NCBI RefSeq assembly: GCF_000298215.1
Contig: NZ_BAHD01000021.1
Coordinates: 1-62,323 of the forward strand
Length of the DNA: 62,323 nucleotides
Direction: 5' to 3'
Origin: Kineosphaera limosa NBRC 100340
Lineage (GTDB): Bacteria > Actinomycetota > Actinomycetes > Actinomycetales > Dermatophilaceae
Part shown: one piece after another, positions 34,933 to 43,431 of the stretch
Position numbering within the stretch: position 1 is the stretch's first letter
Layout of the letters: each line of letters begins with the position of its first letter
The notes under the pieces: model-generated
The model's input: only the letters and a program-made list of their open reading frames with translations
The model's database searches: none
What the model was told of the DNA's origin: nothing
Made by a program: the position numbers and the translations under genes

Positions 34933-35931
34933 ATGGCGGATACCTCGGAGCGGATCCTGCGGCTGCTGTCCCTGCTGAGCGCCCGGGTCGAATGGCCCGG
35001 GGGCGAGTTGGCGCAGCGGCTGGAGGTGTCGGCCCGCACGTTGCGTCGAGATGTGCAGACGCTGCGCGAGCTGGGGTATCCGGTGCACGCGACCAAGGGG
35101 CCGGGCGGGTGTTACCGCCTCGGAGCCGGTGGGAAGTTGCCGCCGCTTGTGCTCGACGATGCCCAGGCCATCGCGATCGCGCTGGCCCTGCAGACGGCGC
35201 CGGCGACCGTCACCGGCATCGACGACGCCGTCGCCCGGGCACTGACCACCCTGCGCCACGTGATGCCCGCCAGGCTGCGCGCCGCCAGCGACGCGTTCGA
35301 GGTGACCAGCCTGCGCAATTACTGGGAGCTCTCCGCCCCGCCGGTCGACGTCACCACCCTCCAAATCGTCGGCTCCGCGATCCGCACGAGCCACACCCTG
35401 AGGTTCGACCACGCCACGCCGGAGGGGTACGTCCCGACGCCCGGCGAGCCCGGCTTTCACCCGCCGCAGGATGTCGAACCGCACCACCTCGTCGTGTGGG
35501 CGGGCCGCTGGTACCTCATCGCCCGCGACCGCCAGCAGCGCACGTGGGCCACGTACCGCGTCGATCGCATCCGCCCCAAGTCGAGTCCCGGGGTCGCCTT
35601 CACCGCGCAACCCCTCACCGAGGACGACCTCACGCGGCTCGTCATCCAGAACCCCGACCGTGGGGACACGGCCGGCCAGTGGCCCTGCGTGGGCACCGCC
35701 ATCATCAACCTGCCCGCCGACGTCGTCGCCCGCTGGGCCCCGGGCGGATCCGTCGTCGCGCCGCTGGACCGCGAACACTGTCGGCTGACCATCGGCGGCT
35801 GGTCGTGGGCCGGCGTCGCCGGGCTCTTCGTCACCTTCGACGCCGACCTGACCGAGGTCACCCCCGCCGCCTTCGCCGACACCCTCCGGGCCGTCAGTCG
35901 GCGGCTCCTGGATGCCGCGGATGGCCGGTGA
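34933..35931 (+). CDS. YafY-type HTH/WYL-domain regulator
   Basis: 332 residues from ATG 34933. The N-terminal HTH (SERILRLLSLLSARVEWPGG, LEVSARTLRRDVQTLRELG) is followed by a WYL domain with HHLVVWAGRWYLIARD and a C-terminal WCX extension. WYL regulators sense small ligands or nucleic acid. The neighbour is a drug exporter across a 61-nt promoter. Confidence 0.88.
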   Translation: MADTSERILRLLSLLSARVEWPGGELAQRLEVSARTLRRDVQTLRELGYPVHATKGPGGCYRLGAGGKLPPLVLDDAQAIAIALALQTAPATVTGIDDAVARALTTLRHVMPARLRAASDAFEVTSLRNYWELSAPPVDVTTLQIVGSAIRTSHTLRFDHATPEGYVPTPGEPGFHPPQDVEPHHLVVWAGRWYLIARDRQQRTWATYRVDRIRPKSSPGVAFTAQPLTEDDLTRLVIQNPDRGDTAGQWPCVGTAIINLPADVVARWAPGGSVVAPLDREHCRLTIGGWSWAGVAGLFVTFDADLTEVTPAAFADTLRAVSRRLLDAADGR

Positions 35932-35959
35932 GGGCGTTGCCGAGCGATGAATGTGGGCG

Positions 35960-38900
35960 CTAGATGTCGTAGGTGATGGCGTCGCCGACGGCGTCGGTGG
36001 GCTGGTCGGGCGGGGCGGGTGGCAGGTCGGGGTCTATGCCGGCGGGGTCGACCCAGATGGGGGAGGTCCAGGCCATCTCGCCGTCTTCGAGGATGAGTCG
36101 GGCGTAGGTGAAGGACGGGCGGTCGAGGGGAGTCTCGTCGGTCCAGGTGAGGTCTAGCTCGGTGCGCTCGAGGGACTCCAGCGCGCCGATGCTGGGCTGC
36201 AGGCGCAGGGTGCCAAGGGTCTCGTGGTCGGCGTCGGCCGGGTCAAGGCTCTGGCCGCCGGCGGCGAGGCTGTCGACGATGGCACCCAGGGTCAGGCGCA
36301 CGTCGCGGCCGTTCGTGCGCACTCGCACTCCCCCCGATCGTGGGCCGACGATGCTGACCTCGACGCAGCCGCGCTGGGCACCGTACGGCTCCCCGAAGCT
36401 GAACGTCTGATGCTCCCATCGCACACTGTTCCGTGAGATATGGGTGACCTCCGGGCCGACGAACTCCGGCACGACGATCCCCGCGTCGGCGGTCACCGTC
36501 AGCGAGCCGTCCCAGGTCGTCGTCACGTCCGCCTCGCCCCACTCGATGCGGAAGTCCGCGCGCACCCAACCCGGCGGCAGGTCGCGGGGCGCGCGCACGC
36601 TGTGCACGACAACGCCGTCGCGGATGAGGTCGACGCGGGCTATCGGCGCGTAGGCCTGCCCGTGCGCGGCGTAGGTGCGCGGCTCACCCGCGGCGAGCCG
36701 CACCTCCGAGCCCATGAGCTGCGCCGGCCGCTCCCCCCGACCGGTCAGACGTAGGTCGAGCACCACGTCGCGCGTCGTCGCGGCGAACGTTCGCCGCTGC
36801 CAGAGGGCGTCGAAGATGTCGGCGCGGCTCAGGCTCCGGGCGAAGACGCCGACGTAGCTGGCGCCGTGGCCGTGGTCGGAGGAGGCGATGAGGCCGAAGC
36901 GGTGGCCCCGCATCAGCCCGTCGAGGGTGAAGGTGCCGGCGGCGGTGCCGTCGCTGTACTGGCGGAAGCAGTTGATCGACTCGTAGTTGCCGCGGCACGC
37001 CTGGAAGACCTCGACGAGCCGGCTGAAGCGGGGGTCGTGGAAGTCCCAGTCGTTGTGCACCATCGCGGAGCCGGGGTGGTGCGGGATGGTGATGGCCGGG
37101 AAGTTCGGATGTTCGGCCAGTCCCGCCCACAGGCCCGCCGGGTCGTCGGTGCCGTCGGCGAACGCAGAGAAGATCGGGGCGCCGCGGGCGACGTCGCCGT
37201 AGATGACGTTCTGGTGCCCGCGCGCGGCCGAGGTCCACTCGAAGCCGTAGAGCGGCACGAACCGGCCCGGCACGTGCAACAGGTCGGCGATCTTCTGGAT
37301 GCTCCACCACTGGTAGGCCGTCGAGTTCTCGGCGTGGTCGGTGACCGCCCAGAAGTCGTATTCGCAGACGTCCCAGGCGTACCGGTAGAAGTCCTCGAGC
37401 GACGGCTCGTCGCCGGACGTGCAGCGGCTGACCAGCGAATGCCGATGCAGATCTCCCCAGAACAGTGTGTAATCACCTGCCGTGTAGCGCTCGACGGAGC
37501 GGTCGGCGCCAAACCAGCGGCGCGACTCGACGCGGCCGGCCGAGACGACCTCCCCGCCGGTGACGACGGTGCTGGCGACGTCGCACGCGGGACCGCTGGT
37601 CGAGACCTGGGCGAGCATGACCTGCCCGGCCCCGTGCACTCCGTGCCAGATGACGGAGCCGTGGTGATCGGCCAGGTAGGGGCACTCGCGCCCGCCGAAG
37701 CCCTCGGTCCAGTGCAGCGCCCGGTCGAGGCGGCCGTCGCCCTGGGTGGCCAGCAGTACCGAGCCGTCCGCGGCCACGGCCAGCGAGGGCTCCTCCAGCG
37801 TCGCGTCGGTGCCGCCGATCGTGACCGGCGGCTCCCAGCCGGCCGGGCCGAGCACTTGCGCCGCGGCCTCCCAGTAGTAGGTCATGAGCGGCAGTTGCCG
37901 GTGCACGCGATAGCCGACGACGAGTCCGCCGTCGGGGGTCGCGACCAGCCGCGGCATCGCCGAGGGCACGACATTCACGCTCGGAGCGAGCTCGCCCGGC
38001 GCCTCTCGCAACTGCACCCCGTGTTCGGTCTCGTCCACCGCGACGACACGGAAGGTGGCGCTGACCTCGGGCAACAGCTCCGGCGGGACGGAGGCGCCCG
38101 GTGCGCGCATGCCGTCTTGGGATGCGGTGGGGTCGGCGGCCGCGTCGGGTCGCCGCTTGAGTCGAGTGGGGCCGCTGGCTCCGTGACCCGTGACCGTGAT
38201 GACGTCAAATGCGCACCACAGCCGACCGTCGGCGGTCGCGGCCAGGCTGGGGTGCAGCGCGTAGTCGGTGCCGCCGGTCAAAACGTGCACGGGGCCGAGC
38301 CGGCCGGCACCTGAACCACTGCGGCGGCGCAGCGAAACGGCGTAGCGACCCTGCACGTATTGGGCCCAGGCGTAGGCCGACCCGTCGGCGGTCGGCGTGA
38401 CGGCCGGATCCCACACGTTGCCCTCGGCGCCCTCGCTGACCAGCACGGTTTCACTCCAGCCGGACTCGCCGAGCCGCCGGGAAAAGATGCCGAACCGGCC
38501 GTCGGCCGCGCCGGGCTGCCGCCCCTGCCACACGACCTCCAGGGAGCCGTCGGGGTGGGTGACGACCTCCTGGTTGAACGACGGCCCGTCGCTGGTGCTG
38601 ATCTGTTGCGGCCGGCCCCACGCCGCGCCGTCGTGCGCGGACGCCCAGACGGCGACCTCCAGGCCGTCGCGGCGGCCGAAGAAGACCCATGCGGTGCCGT
38701 CACCGGCGACGGCAGCCGTGGGGCGGAAGACGTCCGCGATGTCCGGGATCACCGGCTCCGGGGCCTGGTCGTCGAGTCGGGCGACGAGCCGGTCTCCCTC
38801 GCCCTCCACCCATTCGATCCAGGCCAAGACCGTCCGGCTGCGGCCGGTGGCGATGCTCGGTCGGGCTGCGTGGCCGCTCGGCACGGGGGCCGCGGCCGTG

Positions 38901-39193
38901 CGGGTGTGGCCGGGCAGCGGTTGCGCCTGCTCCAGAACCCGCTCGGCGAGCGCGATCTGGGCCGGGATGAGCCCGGCACCCTCGTCGACCCACATGTACC
39001 GCAAGGGATCCGGGTCGAGGCTGGCCACCGTCGGCGCGGTGTCGATGCACGCGTTGATCGCGTCGGCCAGGCGGTGGTTGAACGCAAGCACCAGGTCGAG
39101 GTCCGCTCGCTGCTGGGCCGTGTACTCGCCAGTGTGATGGTCGGCCGAGCACCCGTGTGCGTGCCCGTGGTGGTGACCTGGCTCTGCGCTCAT
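35960..39193 (-). CDS. Large DUF3604 (PHP-like) protein with His-rich N-terminus
   Basis: 1077 residues, no signal peptide or membrane segment. It opens with a His-rich metal-binding-like stretch (GHHHGHAHG). Residues ~105-560 contain repeated beta-strand blocks (DGTAWVFFGRR, DGSLEVVWQGR, DGSAYAWAQYV, DGRLWCAFDV, DGGLVVGYR, DGSVLLATQG), a probable beta-propeller. The DUF3604/PHP-type metallohydrolase region begins FWGDLHRHSLVS (first His583), then AVTDHAENS and ITIPHHPGS, with metal-ligand His/Asp positions kept. It is probably a phosphoesterase or sugar-active hydrolase; the true substrate is unknown. It is divergent from the zinc lipoprotein. Confidence 0.8.
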   Translation of the reverse strand: MSAEPGHHHGHAHGCSADHHTGEYTAQQRADLDLVLAFNHRLADAINACIDTAPTVASLDPDPLRYMWVDEGAGLIPAQIALAERVLEQAQPLPGHTRTAAAPVPSGHAARPSIATGRSRTVLAWIEWVEGEGDRLVARLDDQAPEPVIPDIADVFRPTAAVAGDGTAWVFFGRRDGLEVAVWASAHDGAAWGRPQQISTSDGPSFNQEVVTHPDGSLEVVWQGRQPGAADGRFGIFSRRLGESGWSETVLVSEGAEGNVWDPAVTPTADGSAYAWAQYVQGRYAVSLRRRSGSGAGRLGPVHVLTGGTDYALHPSLAATADGRLWCAFDVITVTGHGASGPTRLKRRPDAAADPTASQDGMRAPGASVPPELLPEVSATFRVVAVDETEHGVQLREAPGELAPSVNVVPSAMPRLVATPDGGLVVGYRVHRQLPLMTYYWEAAAQVLGPAGWEPPVTIGGTDATLEEPSLAVAADGSVLLATQGDGRLDRALHWTEGFGGRECPYLADHHGSVIWHGVHGAGQVMLAQVSTSGPACDVASTVVTGGEVVSAGRVESRRWFGADRSVERYTAGDYTLFWGDLHRHSLVSRCTSGDEPSLEDFYRYAWDVCEYDFWAVTDHAENSTAYQWWSIQKIADLLHVPGRFVPLYGFEWTSAARGHQNVIYGDVARGAPIFSAFADGTDDPAGLWAGLAEHPNFPAITIPHHPGSAMVHNDWDFHDPRFSRLVEVFQACRGNYESINCFRQYSDGTAAGTFTLDGLMRGHRFGLIASSDHGHGASYVGVFARSLSRADIFDALWQRRTFAATTRDVVLDLRLTGRGERPAQLMGSEVRLAAGEPRTYAAHGQAYAPIARVDLIRDGVVVHSVRAPRDLPPGWVRADFRIEWGEADVTTTWDGSLTVTADAGIVVPEFVGPEVTHISRNSVRWEHQTFSFGEPYGAQRGCVEVSIVGPRSGGVRVRTNGRDVRLTLGAIVDSLAAGGQSLDPADADHETLGTLRLQPSIGALESLERTELDLTWTDETPLDRPSFTYARLILEDGEMAWTSPIWVDPAGIDPDLPPAPPDQPTDAVGDAITYDI

Positions 39194-39363
39194 TCGCGAA
39201 GGCTAGCCCCTCTCCCTCCCGCCGAAAGTCGCACTCTCTGGGGACCTTCAGAGTTGCCGCTCGGCAGGTCGCCGCGTTCTCTGCAGGTCGGCGAGGGGAT
39301 GTCAGCCGAGGGCCGGCGCGCTGGTGGCGGCTTCGCGTCGATCAACCTGCGAGTGAGAATCAG

Positions 39364-39376
39364 AATCATTATGATT
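39364..39376 (+). promoter_or_regulatory. Candidate Zur box overlapping the -10 element
   Basis: AATCATTATGATT is a perfect 13-bp palindrome resembling actinobacterial Zur sites (AATCATTnnnATT-type cores). It contains TATGAT, a good -10 hexamer, so binding would block the promoter. The downstream gene encodes a probable zinc-binding lipoprotein, which fits zinc repression. It starts 170 nt upstream of the divergent DUF3604 gene. Confidence 0.6.
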
Positions 39377-39387
39377 AGATGACGGCC

Positions 39388-40695
39388 ATGAACACCTCAC
39401 GCCTGCGATCCCCACTCCTGCTTCCCGCGATCTCGCTCGCCTCCCTGTCCCTGATCGCCGCCTGCGGCCAGGCGCCCGACTCCTCGGCCTCCAGTCCGGA
39501 GGCGCCGGCCACGAGCACGCCGCCGGCGGGCTCCGGGGAGAAGGAGGTGCCCAGCGTCACCCCGCGGGTGCTGCTCGCGGACGCCTCCGGCCTGCGCCTG
39601 CTCGACGCGGAGAGCGGCGACACCGTGCACACCCACGCCTCGACCGATTTCCTGCGACTGTCCGACGCCGGCGACGGGCGCCACGTCGTGGTCGCGGACG
39701 GGGACGTGTTCCGGGTGTACGACGCCGGAATCGAACTCAAGGCGCACGGGGATCACGACCAGGCGTACACCTACAACCCGGGTCTGACGGAGGTGACGTA
39801 TGCGGCGAAGAAGGCCGGCCACGTCGTGCCTCACTCCGGCCAGACCGCGCTGTTCGGCGACGGTGACGGGTCGATCCAGCTGGTCGCCACCGACGAGATC
39901 GCCAAGCCCGGCGCCAACGTGGAGCGACGGACGGCCGATGCCCCGCACCACGGAGTTGCGGTGTGGCTCGGCGGCCAGGGGCTGCTGACGACCCAGGGCG
40001 CAGCCGATGCACGCAAGACCATCGAGCTCAAGGCCGGCGACCGGGTCGCCGCCAAGACCGACGACTGCGCCGGAGTGCACGGGGAGGCGACCGCCAAGCC
40101 TGCGAACGGCGCTCCGGTCGTCTTCTTCGGCTGCGAGGACGGGCCGGTCGTCTTCCGCGACATGGCATTCCACAAGATCGCGGTCAAGGAGGCGTACGCG
40201 CGCACCGGTAACGCCGCCGGCTCACCAACCTCCCCGGTCGTCCTCACCGACTACAAAACCGACAAGGAGGCCAAGCCCGAGCGGCCGACCCGAGTCGCGC
40301 TCGTCGACACCCACAAGGATTCTTTGCGGACCGTGGAGCTCGGATCGTCGTACTGGTTCCGGTCGCTGGGCCGCGGCCCGCACGGCGAGGGGCTGGTGCT
40401 GACCTACGACGGCAACCTCACGGTCCTCGACCAGGACAAGGCCACCGTGGCGGCCCGCATCCCGGCGATCGGCGAATGGCAGGAGAAGGACAAGTGGCAG
40501 GAGCCCGGCCCGATCCTCAAGGTCGCCGGCGACCGCGCCTATGTCACAGACGCGCAGCACAAGCAACTTGTCGTCGTCGACCTGGAGAAGCGCGAGGTCG
40601 TCGCCCGGCACACCCTCGACTCACCCGCCGTCGAGATGGCTGTCGTTACCGGTGCCGCTGAAGGCGCCGACGACCACGCCGGCCACAGCCACTGA
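39388..40695 (+). CDS. AztD-like periplasmic/surface zinc metallochaperone lipoprotein
   Basis: 435 residues from ATG 39388 (39379 is also in frame; no ribosome site, so perhaps leaderless). Signal peptide with lipobox LIAAC (Cys26). The body is a beta-propeller matching the AztD zinc-chaperone family: HVVVADGDVFRVYD, GDHDQAYTYNPG, DAPHHGVAVWLGGQGLLTT and a C-terminal HAGHSH. AztD proteins pass zinc to the ABC transporter AztABC; no azt transporter is in this window. The upstream palindrome suggests Zur control. Confidence 0.85.
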   Translation: MNTSRLRSPLLLPAISLASLSLIAACGQAPDSSASSPEAPATSTPPAGSGEKEVPSVTPRVLLADASGLRLLDAESGDTVHTHASTDFLRLSDAGDGRHVVVADGDVFRVYDAGIELKAHGDHDQAYTYNPGLTEVTYAAKKAGHVVPHSGQTALFGDGDGSIQLVATDEIAKPGANVERRTADAPHHGVAVWLGGQGLLTTQGAADARKTIELKAGDRVAAKTDDCAGVHGEATAKPANGAPVVFFGCEDGPVVFRDMAFHKIAVKEAYARTGNAAGSPTSPVVLTDYKTDKEAKPERPTRVALVDTHKDSLRTVELGSSYWFRSLGRGPHGEGLVLTYDGNLTVLDQDKATVAARIPAIGEWQEKDKWQEPGPILKVAGDRAYVTDAQHKQLVVVDLEKREVVARHTLDSPAVEMAVVTGAAEGADDHAGHSH

Positions 40696-40715
40696 CGCCG
40701 GCCCCTCTTGCCCCG

Positions 40716-40801
40716 CCGACAGGCACAGAACCGAGGCGACATGCAGAGCAATTTCTCTGCAGCTCGCCGCAACCTATGACTATCGGCGGGGTGAGGCGGG
40801 G
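40716..40801. repeat. Family D direct repeat, copy 1
   Basis: An 86-nt segment matching the copy at 41.5 kb at about 85% of positions by eye. It contains a hairpin GCAGAG-N6-CTCTGC whose stem is identical in both copies while the loop differs, and a conserved TGACTATCGGCGGG end. It begins 20 nt after the AztD stop and ends 17 nt before the antitoxin start. Confidence 0.8.
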
Positions 40802-40818
40802 ACGTTAACATCGACTTC

Positions 40819-41046
40819 ATGAGCGCCGACCGGCACACGTTGCACGATCTGGTTGACGAGTTGCCCGATGAACAGGTGGCACTGGTCATCGCTGACGTGC
40901 GACGACGGCTGGTCACTCCCGCCGCCTCCGACCGCTGGCCTCCGGAGTTCTTCGGCGTCATCCAGAATGACGACCTCCCCGAAGATCTAGCTCAGGATCC
41001 AGATCAGCACCTCGCCGCCTACGGGTTCGGCCGCGACTCGCGGTGA
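40819..41046 (+). CDS. Antitoxin of a PIN-domain toxin-antitoxin pair
   Basis: 75 residues, acidic and helical: DLVDELPDEQVALVIADVRRR then PPEFFGVIQNDDLPEDLA. It resembles small VapB-like or DUF2281-like antitoxins but has no confident family. It ends with GTGA, sharing bases with the toxin start, so the pair is co-translated. The N-terminal helix pair probably dimerises and binds the operator, and the C-terminal acidic part should cover the toxin's active site. Confidence 0.75.
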   Translation: MSADRHTLHDLVDELPDEQVALVIADVRRRLVTPAASDRWPPEFFGVIQNDDLPEDLAQDPDQHLAAYGFGRDSR

Positions 41047-41492
41047 TCTTGGTCGACACGGGCGCGCTCGTCGCGGCCGCAATAACGAACCAGCCGGAAC
41101 ACCGAGAGTGTGTCGACCTCTTCACCAGCCTTCGCCTGGCCGGTCGCACCATGATCGTGCCACCCACCGTGGTCGCGGAGACTGGCTTCCTGCTGGAGAA
41201 GAACGGCGGAGTTCGCGCCGAATCCGCGTTCATCCGTGCCCTGGCACGTCGCGACTTCGTCGGAGGTCAATTTGACGACGAGGACTATGAGCGAATCGCC
41301 GAGCTGGTGGACCAGTACGCGGACCTTCCTCTGGGAACCACCGACGCCTCGATCATCGCCTTAGCGGAGCGTCTCGGACTGCGCGAAGTCGCTACTCTCG
41401 ACCGGCGTCACTTCACGGTCGTGCGGCCACGCCACATCGATGCATTCACGCTGCTTCCGGAGATTCGACCGGAGCGTCCTGCGGGCCGCTGA
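41043..41492 (+). CDS. PIN-domain ribonuclease toxin (VapC-like)
   Basis: 149 residues. The four acidic PIN residues are present: Asp5 in MILVDTGAL, Glu46 in TVVAETGF, Asp101 in GTTDASIIALAE and Asp120 in ATLDRRHF. It should be an Mg-dependent RNase cutting tRNA or rRNA unless held by the antitoxin. The GTG start overlaps the antitoxin stop by 4 nt. The module sits between two copies of a long direct repeat, which hints at gain or loss by recombination. Confidence 0.88.
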   Translation: MILVDTGALVAAAITNQPEHRECVDLFTSLRLAGRTMIVPPTVVAETGFLLEKNGGVRAESAFIRALARRDFVGGQFDDEDYERIAELVDQYADLPLGTTDASIIALAERLGLREVATLDRRHFTVVRPRHIDAFTLLPEIRPERPAGR

Positions 41493-41509
41493 TCCCGCGA
41501 CTTACGCTC

Positions 41510-41594
41510 CCGACATGCACGGAACGGGGCGACAGGCAGAGCCATATCTCTGCAGCTGGCCGCAAAGAATGACTATCGGCGGGTGGAGGTGGGG
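41510..41594. repeat. Family D direct repeat, copy 2
   Basis: An 85-nt direct repeat of the 40.7-kb copy. The hairpin stem GCAGAG/CTCTGC and the flank GACTATCGGCGGG are kept; the loop (CCATAT against CAATTT) and some bases differ. It starts 17 nt after the toxin stop and ends 16 nt before the stop codon of the convergent ABC ATPase. Confidence 0.8.
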
Positions 41595-41610
41595 TGGGGC
41601 GGCGTGTCGG

Positions 41611-43431
41611 TCAGCGCAGAGTCGGGGTGTTGGTCAGGAGGGTGCGGGTGTACTCCTGCTGGGGGTTCTCCATGACATCGACGACGAAGCCCTGTTCGAC
41701 GACTCGGCCGCGTTGCAGCACCTGAACGCGGTCGGCGATGGAGCGCACGAGCGCCAGGTTGTGGGTGACGAACAGCATGGAGATGCCGCGTTCGTTCTTG
41801 AGGCGGCCCAGCATGTCGACGATCGAGCCCTGCACCGAGACGTCCAGCGCCGAGGTGATCTCGTCGCACACCAGCACCTCGGGCTCAGCGGCCAGGGCGC
41901 GGGCGATGGCGACACGTTGGCGCTCGCCTCCGGAAAGGCGGCTCGTGCGGTACTGCAGCACGGTCGGGCCGAGCGCGACCGCCTCCAGGAGTTCTACGAC
42001 CCGGTCCGTCGCCGCGCGGCCCTTGGCCAGGCCGAACAGCTCCATCGGGCGTTTGACGATCTGCTCGATCGTCAACCGCGGGTTCAGCGACAGGTACGGG
42101 TTCTGGAAGATGTACTGGATCCGCTTGCGGTCTGTCGCGCTGCGCTGCCGGGCCCCCCGCTTCAACCGCTCACCGTCGAGCAGCACGGTGCCCTTCCACT
42201 CCTTGGTCAGCCCGGCGATTGCCCGCGACGAGGTCGTCTTGCCGGAGCCGGACTCACCGACGAACGCCAGCACCTCACTGCGGGCGAGGTCGAAGTTGAC
42301 GTCGAAAACCACCTGCTTGCGCCCGTAGAACACGTCGAGGTGTTCGACGGACAGGATGATCTCGCGGGCGTGCTCCGGGTCGGTGTCGGCGATGTCGCCG
42401 GAATCGATGCTCCAGCTCGGCATGCGGTCCAGGTGGATGCAGCGCACCCAGTGCCCCGGCGCCACCTCGACCGAACCCCAGTCCCGCTCTTCACATGTGG
42501 CGTCGGCGAACGCGCAGCGCGTGTGAAAGCGGCAGCCCGCGGGGCGGCGGCCCGGCCCCGGGGTGCTGCCGGGAATGCCCCGCAGCGCCCGCGCCGAGCT
42601 GAGGTGCGGGATCGCGTCGAGCAGCGCCCGCGTGTACGGATGCCGGGGGTCCCGGAAGATCTCGTCGCCCGTGCCGATCTCGGCGATCTGCCCGGCGTAC
42701 ATGACGGCCACGCGGTCGGCGAGGTTGGCGACCACTGCGAGGTCGTGCGTCACGTACAGCGCCGCCACCCCGTAGGTCGCACACAAGTCTTTGACGGTGC
42801 GCAGCACCAAGCCCTGAGTCGTGACGTCGAGGCCGGTCGTCGGCTCGTCCAGCACGAGCACCTTGGGGCGGGGCAGGAACGCCATGGCCAGCGCCACCCG
42901 CTGCACCTGACCGCCGGAGAGTTGGTGGGGATAGCGGGCGAGAAACTCGTCGTCGTCGGGCAGCCCGACCTCCCGCAGCCCGGCCCGCGCGCGGTCGAGC
43001 CGCTCCGCAGCCGTCCCCTCGCCGCGCAACTCCAGGTACTCCACGAGCTGACGGCCGATGCGGATCGCCGGATTCAGCGCCGACGCCGGATCCTGCGGCA
43101 TGTAGGCGACCTCGTGCCCGCGCATCGCCCGCACCCCGCGCACATCCAAGGCCAGGATGTCGCGGCCCCCGAGCACGACCGTGCCGCCGTCGATGACGGC
43201 CCCGGCCCGCGCGTAGGCCAGCAGCGCCGTGCCGATGGTCGTCTTACCGGAGCCGGATTCGCCGACCAGCCCGACGATCTCGCCGGGGCGTAACACCAGA
43301 TCGATGTTGTCGACCACGTCGATGCCGCGCGTCTCGCGGCCGGTCAGCGCGACCCGCAGGCCGGTGACGACGACACCGCCGTCCGGGCTGTCCGAGCCGT
43401 CCGGAGTCTGCGGGACTGCCTCTGCGGCCAT
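41611..43431 (-). CDS. Fused oligopeptide/nickel ABC ATPases (DppD-DppF type)
   Basis: 606 residues with two complete ATPase modules. The first has Walker A GESGSGKTT (58-66), signature LSGGQVQRVAL and VLVLDEPTTGLD, and ends in the oligopeptide-transporter C-terminal CxxH-type region (GCRFHTRCAFADATCEE). The second has another GESGSGKTT, LSGGERQRVAI and VLVCDEITSALD. Fusing D and F is common in actinobacteria. The start overlaps the upstream permease stop (TGATG). It powers import by the operon below. Confidence 0.92.
   Translation of the reverse strand: MAAEAVPQTPDGSDSPDGGVVVTGLRVALTGRETRGIDVVDNIDLVLRPGEIVGLVGESGSGKTTIGTALLAYARAGAVIDGGTVVLGGRDILALDVRGVRAMRGHEVAYMPQDPASALNPAIRIGRQLVEYLELRGEGTAAERLDRARAGLREVGLPDDDEFLARYPHQLSGGQVQRVALAMAFLPRPKVLVLDEPTTGLDVTTQGLVLRTVKDLCATYGVAALYVTHDLAVVANLADRVAVMYAGQIAEIGTGDEIFRDPRHPYTRALLDAIPHLSSARALRGIPGSTPGPGRRPAGCRFHTRCAFADATCEERDWGSVEVAPGHWVRCIHLDRMPSWSIDSGDIADTDPEHAREIILSVEHLDVFYGRKQVVFDVNFDLARSEVLAFVGESGSGKTTSSRAIAGLTKEWKGTVLLDGERLKRGARQRSATDRKRIQYIFQNPYLSLNPRLTIEQIVKRPMELFGLAKGRAATDRVVELLEAVALGPTVLQYRTSRLSGGERQRVAIARALAAEPEVLVCDEITSALDVSVQGSIVDMLGRLKNERGISMLFVTHNLALVRSIADRVQVLQRGRVVEQGFVVDVMENPQQEYTRTLLTNTPTLR

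Noticed and set aside
40716-41594. Insertion sequence or composite transposon around the toxin-antitoxin genes
   Set aside because: No transposase and no terminal inverted repeats; the flanking repeats are direct and too diverged for a recent insertion duplication.
41440-43293. 617-codon plus-strand frame over the fused ABC ATPase
   Set aside because: Antisense to two intact ATPase modules; it also begins inside the toxin gene. Low-complexity product.
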